Source of the DNA: JACJYE01 sp964432875
GTDB lineage: Bacteria > Bacteroidota > Bacteroidia > Chitinophagales > Saprospiraceae
Length of the DNA: 12,226 nt
NCBI GenBank assembly: GCA_964432875.1
Contig: CAYSPJ010000142.1
Coordinates: 1 to 12,226, forward strand
Reading direction: 5' to 3'
Shown: positions 7,660 through 12,226 of the stretch, in pieces
How positions within the stretch are numbered: the first letter of the stretch is position 1
Layout of the letters: each line of letters opens with the position of its first letter
Program-made: the position numbers and the translations under genes
The notes under the pieces: generated by a model
Database searches by the model: none
What the model was told of the DNA's origin: nothing
The model's input: only the letters and a program-made list of their open reading frames with translations

Positions 7660-7737
7660 ATATTTTTCCCTCAACGAGGAAAGCGCTAAGGCATAAGACC
7701 GGGAAAAATCCTTACATTCGGGACAAAAATCAAAAAT

Positions 7738-8730
7738 ATGATCAAGCCGCTTCACCACATCCCTACTGCTGCCGATATCCGCTCTACCCACGAGGCTATT
7801 GCCCCCATGATCCATCGCACGCCGGTGCTGACCTGTCAGAGCATTAATGCTATGGCCGGGGCGCAGTTGTTCTTCAAATGTGAGAATTTCCAGAAAATCG
7901 GCGCTTTTAAGATGCGGGGTGCTAGTAGTGCAGCCTTGCGCCTTAGCCCGGAAGAGCAGGCCAGAGGTTTAGCTACTCATTCCTCCGGCAACCATGCCCA
8001 AGCGGTTGCCCTCAGTGCCCGGCTGCTGGGCGTGCCGGCTTACATCGTCATGCCAGAGGTTTCTCCGGCGATAAAAATAGCGGCCACTAAAGGCTACAGC
8101 GCGCAGGTGACCCTTTGCGCTAACAACCAGCAGGCGCGGGAAAGCACCCTGGAGGAAGTAGTAGCCCGCACCGGCGCTACGTTTATCCACCCTTACAACA
8201 ACTACGATGTCATTGCCGGGCAAGCCACGGCGGCCAAAGAGCTGATCGAAGATACGGAAGCCCTGGATGCTATCATTTCCCCCATCGGGGGCGGCGGCCT
8301 GATGAGCGGCACGGCGCTGAGTGCCCGCTATTTCGCACCAGGCATTAAAATTTATGGCGCGGAACCTGAGGGCGCCGACGATGCCTACCGCTCATTCAAA
8401 AGCGGCACGCTCCAACAGAATGCTACCGTAAATACCATCGCTGACGGCCTGCGCACCAACCTGGGGGATAAAACCTTCGACATTATCCAGCGCGAACTGG
8501 ACGATGTCTTTACCGTCAGCGAGCAGGCGATCCTCTCTGCCCTCCGCCTGGTGTGGGAACGCATGAAAATTATCATCGAGCCTTCCTGCGCCGTGCCGCT
8601 GGCGGCGATATTGAGTCATCCCGAGGCCTTTGCGGGCAAACGGGTAGGGGTAATCCTCACGGGTGGGAATGTGGATTTGGAGGCAGTCTTAAAAGCCTTG
8701 GCTACCCTGCCCCGGTTAGCGCGAAGCTGA
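7738..8730 (+). CDS. Serine/threonine dehydratase or serine racemase type PLP enzyme
   Basis: This 330-residue protein belongs to the fold type II PLP family. It has K58 in GAFKMRGA (Schiff base), SSGNHAQA at 82-89 (substrate carboxylate loop), the glycine-rich phosphate cradle GGGG at 184-187, and TGGN at 308-311. There is no C-terminal ACT-like domain, so it is not the isoleucine-feedback-regulated biosynthetic threonine dehydratase. The length and the segment AEPEGADDAYRS (208-219) fit the serine racemase/catabolic dehydratase/3-hydroxyaspartate ammonia-lyase group. E209 and D215 fall where the divalent-metal ligands of serine racemase lie. Likely reactions are beta-elimination of serine or threonine to a 2-oxoacid and ammonia, with or without racemisation. 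It is divergent from the small helical gene and convergent with the carbonic anhydrase. Confidence 0.88.
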   Translation: MIKPLHHIPTAADIRSTHEAIAPMIHRTPVLTCQSINAMAGAQLFFKCENFQKIGAFKMRGASSAALRLSPEEQARGLATHSSGNHAQAVALSARLLGVPAYIVMPEVSPAIKIAATKGYSAQVTLCANNQQARESTLEEVVARTGATFIHPYNNYDVIAGQATAAKELIEDTEALDAIISPIGGGGLMSGTALSARYFAPGIKIYGAEPEGADDAYRSFKSGTLQQNATVNTIADGLRTNLGDKTFDIIQRELDDVFTVSEQAILSALRLVWERMKIIIEPSCAVPLAAILSHPEAFAGKRVGVILTGGNVDLEAVLKALATLPRLARS

Positions 8731-8814
8731 GGCTTGTCTGTCCCTCTTGCTTCATAGACATCAGGTTAAGCCATAAATAAGCGCTTCGCTGCTCGATTTC
8801 ACCCCCTTGCCACA

Positions 8815-9333
8815 CTACCCTTCCTTAAACCAGCCCGAGTACATCACGTAGTTGTTTGCAATGCGCTCGATGGTATCTTTGAAGGCGTCGGTGCTCAGCG
8901 CCTTTACTTTCTTGGCGGGTACTCCAGCGTAGATGAAACCCGATTCCAGGTGGCTGTTCTCCAGTACGATGGCCCCGGCGGCAATCAGTACGTTTTCCTC
9001 TACCACCGCATGGTCCATCACGATGGCGCCCATGCCCACCAGCACGTTGTCTTTTAAAGTACAACCATGGACGATGGCGCGGTGGCCAATGGATACGTTG
9101 TTGCCAATATTGGTAGGAGCGCGCTGATAGGTGCAGTGGATCACCGCTCCGTCCTGCACGTTGACCTTATTGCCCATGCGGATGTAGTTTACGTCGCCCC
9201 GTACTACGGCTTGGAACCAGATGCTGCAATCGTCGCCCATCTCTACATCCCCGACGATGGTGGCGTTTTCTGCCAGGTAACAGTCTTTCCCAAATTTAGG
9301 CGCGATGCCGTTTACGCTTTTGATGAGTGCCAT
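8815..9333 (-). CDS. Gamma-class carbonic anhydrase-like hexapeptide-repeat protein
   Basis: This 172-residue protein has the left-handed beta-helix of gamma carbonic anhydrases and their YrdA/PaaY relatives. Hexapeptide repeats run through residues about 12-140. Three probable zinc ligands are H66 (VIHC), H84 (SIGH) and H89 (IVHG), with R46/D48 in VVRGD and Q60/D61 in NVQDG at the usual active-site positions. A C-terminal helix (147-172) packs against the helix in homotrimers. The acidic loop of archaeal Cam is absent, as in CamH-like and YrdA-like members, whose CO2 hydration activity varies. The ATG at 9331-9333 is preferred over an in-frame TTG at 9361-9363, because MALIKSVNGIAP matches the usual family start and the TTG falls inside a likely -7 box. 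Confidence 0.9.
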   Translation of the reverse strand: MALIKSVNGIAPKFGKDCYLAENATIVGDVEMGDDCSIWFQAVVRGDVNYIRMGNKVNVQDGAVIHCTYQRAPTNIGNNVSIGHRAIVHGCTLKDNVLVGMGAIVMDHAVVEENVLIAAGAIVLENSHLESGFIYAGVPAKKVKALSTDAFKDTIERIANNYVMYSGWFKEG

Positions 9334-9360
9334 GGTGATGGTAGTATGATTTATTTCTTG

Positions 9361-9368
9361 CAAAAATA
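9361..9368 (-). promoter_or_regulatory. Putative -7 box for the gamma-carbonic anhydrase gene
   Basis: On the minus strand the sequence reads TATTTTTG, an exact TAnnTTTG match 27 bases upstream of the ATG at 9333. A leader of about 20 bases would result. No strong -33 box is seen at 17-21 bases upstream. Confidence 0.4.
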
Positions 9369-9394
9369 GTCAAGCTACTTTGCCTGATTGTTAA

Positions 9395-9402
9395 TATTTT
9401 TG
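9395..9402 (+). promoter_or_regulatory. Putative -7 box for the M48 metalloprotease gene
   Basis: TATTTTTG on the plus strand is an exact TAnnTTTG match, 91 bases upstream of the ATG at 9494. It is the mirror image of the box at 9361-9368, as expected for a divergent promoter pair. A TTTG at 9379-9382 lies only 12 bases away, which is short for a -33 element. Confidence 0.35.
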
Positions 9403-9493
9403 AAAAGAAAAGCGGGCTGGCGGGCTGGAAAATACGAATGCCCCCAGGCCACTCGTTACTCAGCTTGTATTCTAACGTCAAAAAACAAAAAAC

Positions 9494-10294
9494 ATGTCAC
9501 TCAAAAGATTCTCATTTATTGCTTTGATGCTTTTTTCCAGTATCCACTTTACTGGCTGTAGCGCCAGCAAGGGGGGCGGAGGCTTCAACTTGTTCACGGT
9601 TGATCAAGACCTGGAGTTGGGACGGGAAGTCGTCAAGCAGATCGAAAGCGACCCCAAGCAATTCCCCATCCTGCGGGAACAGGGCAATGAGGAGGTTTAT
9701 GCCTATATCCGCAAGATCACCAACAACATCCTGAACTCCGGACAAGTGGCCTATCGCGACGAATTTGCCTGGGAGGTGAAAATTATCAACGACCCCAATA
9801 CACTGAATGCTTTCTGCGCCCCCGGCGGCTATATCTACGTTTATACCGGCCTGATCAAATTCCTGGATTCTGAAGACCAGCTGGCCGGGGTGATGGGCCA
9901 TGAGATTGCCCATGCTGCCCTGCGCCATTCCACCCGCCAGATGACCCAGGTTTATGGCATCGCTGCCCTGACCTCCATCGTGACGGGCAAAGCTGAGCCC
10001 GGGCTCATTGAGCAAATCGCGCTGGGCTTGGTGTCGCTCAAGTTTAGCCGCAACCATGAGCTGGAGGCTGATGCCCACTCGGTACACTACCTCTGCCCTA
10101 CGCGCTATAAAGCGGATGGCGCGGCGGCTTTCTTCAAGAAAGTCGAGGGGCAAGCGACGCCTCCCGAATTCCTCAGCACCCACCCCAACCCGGGCAACCG
10201 CATACAGAATATCGAAAAGCTAGCCCAGGAAAAGGGCTGCAAAGGCGATCAGGACTACCGCACCGAGTATCAGCGCATTAAGGCGAAGTTGTAA
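9494..10294 (+). CDS. M48 family zinc metalloprotease, lipoprotein
   Basis: This 266-residue protein begins with a lipoprotein signal peptide (residues 1-21) ending in the lipobox FTGC, so C22 would be lipidated and the mature enzyme anchored in the envelope. The peptidase M48 domain covers about 60-240. It has the zinc motif HEIAH (136-140), in GHEIAHAALRH, and the third ligand E189 in HELEAD (188-193). It resembles the compact BepA/LoiP-type periplasmic quality-control proteases of Gram-negative bacteria, but it lacks the C-terminal TPR domain of BepA. STHPNPGNRI (228-237) is the conserved late-domain motif of these proteins. The role in clearing misfolded envelope proteins is inferred from the family. 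The gene is monocistronic: a strong terminator follows directly. Confidence 0.92.
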   Translation: MSLKRFSFIALMLFSSIHFTGCSASKGGGGFNLFTVDQDLELGREVVKQIESDPKQFPILREQGNEEVYAYIRKITNNILNSGQVAYRDEFAWEVKIINDPNTLNAFCAPGGYIYVYTGLIKFLDSEDQLAGVMGHEIAHAALRHSTRQMTQVYGIAALTSIVTGKAEPGLIEQIALGLVSLKFSRNHELEADAHSVHYLCPTRYKADGAAAFFKKVEGQATPPEFLSTHPNPGNRIQNIEKLAQEKGCKGDQDYRTEYQRIKAKL

Positions 10295-10297
10295 TTG

Positions 10298-10345
10298 CAG
10301 CGGGGTTTTGGCATCAAGCCAAAACCCCGCTGGTTTTTATTTCTT
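10298..10345 (+). terminator. Rho-independent terminator of the M48 protease gene
   Basis: A perfect 15-bp stem (10298-10312 with 10318-10332; arms CAGCGGGGTTTTGGC and its complement) closes a 5-base loop and is followed by GTTTTTATTTCTTT. It starts three bases after the protease stop codon. The minus-strand side has no T-tract after the stem, so it is oriented for the plus-strand gene. Confidence 0.95.
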
Positions 10346-10398
10346 TCCCGGTAGGCTTGCGCTCGCGAGATTTGCCTCTAGTGACCGAGGCATTAGCC

Positions 10399-11190
10399 CT
10401 AGCTCAGCGGCTTCTCGCCATATACGTTAATGCTGAAAATCCCCATCCCGCTTGCCCGGAAAGCCGCTAATTCTTCCGGAGCGAGGAATTGCTGCAGCAG
10501 TTCATCTGGCAACTCCAGTTGCCGCTCCTTATCGAGCTGGATATTGGTGAAGCCCGCCTGAGCGATCACTTCCAGGTATTCTCCCTTTTGCATGGCACCA
10601 GACACACAGCCTGCATAAGCCACCGCCGCCTCCTGCAGCTTCAACGGCAGCTCGCCCTGCAGTACAATATCCGAGATGCTGAAGTGGCCACCCGGGCGCA
10701 ACACCCGGAACACTTCGGCATAAGCCTTGGACTTGTCGGGCACCAGGTTCATCACACAATTGCTGATGGCTACATCAACCAAGTGGTCTGGCAAGGGCAG
10801 GGCTTCGATGTCGCCGAGGATGAACTCCACATTTTCGTAGCCTAGCTTCCGCTTATTGGCATTGGCCTTGGCGATCATCGCCTCGGTCATATCCACCCCG
10901 ATGACTTTACCTTCTGGGCCCGCCAATTGGCGGGCGATAAAGACGTCGTTACCTGCACCCGCGCCCAGGTCGAGCACCGTATCTCCTGCCTGGATGCGGG
11001 CGTATTCGGTAGGTAGGCCACAGCCCAGGCCTAAATCTGCATCTTCAGCATAGCCCGCTATGCCTTTGTAGCCTTCGCTGAAGTCAATCCCGCCCGGTGC
11101 GCAGCAGTCTGACGGCCCACAGCAACTGCTGGAGGCGATGGCTACTTCCGTGTATTTCTCTCTAACAATTGCTTTGAGGTCTTTTTCCAT
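10399..11190 (-). CDS. arsM: Arsenite methyltransferase (ArsM-type SAM-dependent methyltransferase)
   Basis: This 263-residue protein is a class I methyltransferase predicted to methylate As(III) using S-adenosylmethionine in the cytoplasm. SAM motif I is LDLGAGAGND (73-82), the acidic end of strand 2 is GVD (98-100), and FRVLRPGG is at 161-168. The family thiols that bind As(III) are at C57 (LGCGLP), C145 (ISNCVMNLV) and C195 (AGCVSGAM). The FSEGYKGIAGY segment (37-47) is also typical. An additional CC...CC group at C23/C24 and C29/C30 lies in the N-terminal tail, as in many bacterial members. The gene lies 69 bases downstream of the SigZ-like sigma gene on the same strand, so cotranscription or sigma-dependent expression is likely. 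No arsR, arsB or arsC is visible in the window. Confidence 0.9.
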   Translation of the reverse strand: MEKDLKAIVREKYTEVAIASSSCCGPSDCCAPGGIDFSEGYKGIAGYAEDADLGLGCGLPTEYARIQAGDTVLDLGAGAGNDVFIARQLAGPEGKVIGVDMTEAMIAKANANKRKLGYENVEFILGDIEALPLPDHLVDVAISNCVMNLVPDKSKAYAEVFRVLRPGGHFSISDIVLQGELPLKLQEAAVAYAGCVSGAMQKGEYLEVIAQAGFTNIQLDKERQLELPDELLQQFLAPEELAAFRASGMGIFSINVYGEKPLS

Positions 11191-11248
11191 GGTTGTTTGT
11201 TGTTTTGGTTCTTTGTATAGACGGGTAAAGGGCGGTTTGGACGCAAAT

Positions 11249-11256
11249 CAAAACTA
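11249..11256 (-). promoter_or_regulatory. Putative -7 box upstream of the arsM-like gene (TAGTTTTG)
   Basis: On the minus strand TAGTTTTG matches TAnnTTTG exactly. It sits just after the sigma gene stop codon and about 58 bases before the methyltransferase ATG at 11190. It would allow independent expression of the methyltransferase. No -33 TTTG is evident within the sigma gene end. Confidence 0.35.
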
Positions 11257-11259
11257 CCC

Positions 11260-11832
11260 TCAGCAATCACAGGCCTCCTTCTCTTGCTCCTCTACTGGCT
11301 GCCGCTGCTGGTAGCCCAGCACATTCCCATACTTGTCAGTCGCCACTTCACAGCATTGCAGCACCGTTTCCCGCAGCTTTTCCCGGCCCCTTTGTACGCG
11401 CGATTTGGCACCGGAGTAGGAGATTTGCAGCCGCTCTGCCAATTCTTTTTGAGAAAGGCCCTCGATTTCGGTCAGGTAGAGGGCCTGGCGGTACTTTTCC
11501 GGCAGGACTTCCAGCATAAATGGCAACCACTGGGCCACCTCTTCGTTGAGGGCGCGGCTTTGCGCCTCTGCTTCGCTAGAGCCTTCTTCTTCCAATACCG
11601 GCGGTGCCTGCCAGCTTTGCTGTTGTCGGAAGTAATCAGCCACTGTATGCTGAGCGATGCGAAACAGCCAGTATTCTACTCGCTGCTCCTCCCGCAGCTG
11701 ATGGAGGTTTTGATACATCTTGATGAAAATATCCTGCAAGATATCTTCGGCAGCAGCCTCGTCGCGCACTTTGCTGCGGACGAAGGCTCTTAACCTCCCT
11801 TGTACGTTTTTCCAGATTGCTTCTGCTTTCAT
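11260..11832 (-). CDS. ECF/SigZ-like RNA polymerase sigma factor with Cys-rich C-terminal tail
   Basis: This 190-residue protein is a sigma-70 family group 4 factor. Region 2 covers about 8-77, with AEDILQDIFIKMYQNL at 28-43 and EYWLFRIAQHTVADYFR at 53-69. Region 4 covers about 105-155, with LPEKYRQALYLTEIEGLSQKELAERLQIS as the helix-turn-helix. After it comes a tail with C160/C161 in LQCCEVATDKYGNVLGY and C188/C190 at the very end. The CC...D-x-x-G-x-V/I-x-x-Y...C-x-C tail is the pattern I associate with SigZ-type factors. The cysteines could bind a metal or metalloid and act as the sensing element, which would explain the lack of an adjacent anti-sigma gene. The ArsM-type methyltransferase immediately downstream supports a metalloid signal. 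The sensing role is inferred. Confidence 0.88.
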   Translation of the reverse strand: MKAEAIWKNVQGRLRAFVRSKVRDEAAAEDILQDIFIKMYQNLHQLREEQRVEYWLFRIAQHTVADYFRQQQSWQAPPVLEEEGSSEAEAQSRALNEEVAQWLPFMLEVLPEKYRQALYLTEIEGLSQKELAERLQISYSGAKSRVQRGREKLRETVLQCCEVATDKYGNVLGYQQRQPVEEQEKEACDC

Positions 11833-11860
11833 GTCTTGGCTTGTTTATGGCTTTGCCCGA

Positions 11861-11868
11861 TAAATGTA
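11861..11868 (-). promoter_or_regulatory. Possible -7 box for the sigma factor gene
   Basis: On the minus strand TACATTTA matches TAnnTTTG except for the last base and lies 28 bases upstream of the ATG at 11832. No clear -33 element accompanies it. It could equally be chance, or the gene may use its own sigma factor with a different promoter. Confidence 0.25.
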
Positions 11869-11978
11869 CGACATAAGACGGAAAATAGGGGCAGGAGACG
11901 CAGTTTAAGTGGAGGAAGCTTATGCCTAAAGATTCATTTTATCAAATCAGGGCTGTAACTATTTAGCATGGGTGAAAA

Positions 11979-12050
11979 GTTGCGAGTTGCGATCCCGCTT
12001 CACTGCGTTCAGACGGGATGTCGCTACGCTCCAGTTGCGAGCTGCGAGCT
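11979..12050. repeat. Hairpin element flanked by GTTGCGAG-type repeats
   Basis: GCGATCCCG (11989-11997) pairs with CGGGATGTCGC (12014-12024) with a two-base bulge and a 16-base loop. It is bracketed by near-identical short direct repeats: GTTGCGAGTTGCGA at 11979-11992 and GTTGCGAGCTGCGAG from 12034. The layout looks like an intergenic REP-type repeat. There is no T-tract that would make it a terminator. Confidence 0.5.
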
Positions 12051-12151
12051 CTGTGCCATGTCTCCAAGATTAAGTTTTGAATTTTATTGGAGAACGATTT
12101 TTTCTATGATTAAAACCCGGTAACCTCCTTTCGCCAGTGCTGAACTCGCGG

Positions 12152-12174
12152 CTCGAAGCTCGAGACTCGAAGCT
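12152..12174. repeat. Short direct repeat CTCGAAGCT x 2
   Basis: CTCGAAGCT occurs at 12152-12160 and again at 12166-12174, separated by five bases, within a run of related CTCG-containing words from 12145. It lies just upstream of a possible start codon at 12183. Confidence 0.5.
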
Positions 12175-12182
12175 AGTGCCCC

Positions 12183-12226
12183 ATGAACGAAATTCTTGAC
12201 AGCCCAAGCCTTGCCCTTTCACCGCC
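12183..12226 (+). CDS. Possible 5' end of a gene running off the window
   Basis: An ATG at 12183 opens a frame that stays open to the window end and encodes MNEILDSPSLALSP. The composition is compatible with a protein N-terminus, but 14 residues cannot identify a family and no promoter box is seen before it. It could be a chance frame. Confidence 0.3.
   Translation, partial: MNEILDSPSLALSP

Larger units (their letters stand above)
11833..12182. other. Non-coding region with hairpin and short repeats
   Basis: No gene of credible length is visible in these 350 bases. The stretch holds the likely sigma gene promoter at its left, a GTTGCGAG-flanked hairpin around 11979-12050, and a repeated CTCGAAGCT segment near 12152-12174. 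The sequence between is AT-rich and featureless to me. Confidence 0.6.

Noticed and set aside
10374..10391. GCCTC/GAGGC hairpin as a terminator for the arsM-like gene
   Set aside because: The stem is only 5 bp and no T-tract follows on the minus strand.
11284..11793. Long plus-strand frame opposite the sigma factor gene
   Set aside because: It is a shadow of the sigma gene, whose region 2 and region 4 motifs are clear.

Overview
The window looks like a chromosomal segment of a GC-rich marine or environmental Bacteroidota, most likely of the Saprospiria/Lewinella type (inference). Three things point there. The large secreted enzyme at 359-2806 ends in a type IX secretion sorting domain. Start codons lack Shine-Dalgarno sequences and follow A-rich or C/A-rich leaders. 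Exact TAnnTTTG (-7) boxes precede several genes. An effector-associated domain (EAD11-like) also fits the phylum. No tRNA, rRNA, CRISPR array, transposase or integrase was seen.

Layout. Positions 1-48 are the 3' end of a gene that resembles an outer-membrane beta-strand. Positions 49-358 are non-coding and carry a long imperfect palindrome. The plus strand then has a T9SS-secreted DUF5060/glycoside hydrolase (359-2806), a membrane protein joining a cytoplasmic EAD11-like domain to an extracytoplasmic beta domain (2952-3971), a cysteine-desulfurase-like PLP enzyme (4165-5382), and a Tat-exported Gfo/Idh/MocA oxidoreductase (5709-6917). The last is preceded by about 8.6 copies of a 7-bp tandem repeat. 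A small helical protein of unknown function lies on the minus strand (7142-7612). Divergent from it is a serine/threonine dehydratase or serine racemase type PLP enzyme (7738-8730). A gamma-carbonic anhydrase (8815-9333, minus) and an M48 lipoprotein metalloprotease (9494-10294, plus) are divergently transcribed from a shared promoter region, and the protease gene ends in a textbook hairpin terminator. The minus-strand pair 11832-10399 is an ECF/SigZ-like sigma factor with a Cys-rich tail followed by an ArsM-type arsenite methyltransferase. Positions 11833-12182 are non-coding, with hairpin and short-repeat material. A possible gene start lies at 12183.

The genes are mostly single transcription units of housekeeping or accessory type and do not form one pathway. 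The parts most worth attention are the membrane-anchored EAD11-like protein, which may be a conflict or signalling module with its partner elsewhere in the genome, and the sigma factor-ArsM pair, which looks like an arsenic/metalloid response unit. The intergenic repeats are the palindrome at 138-292, the TTTAACC array and the hairpin near 11989-12024. They are probably members of genome-wide repeat families.
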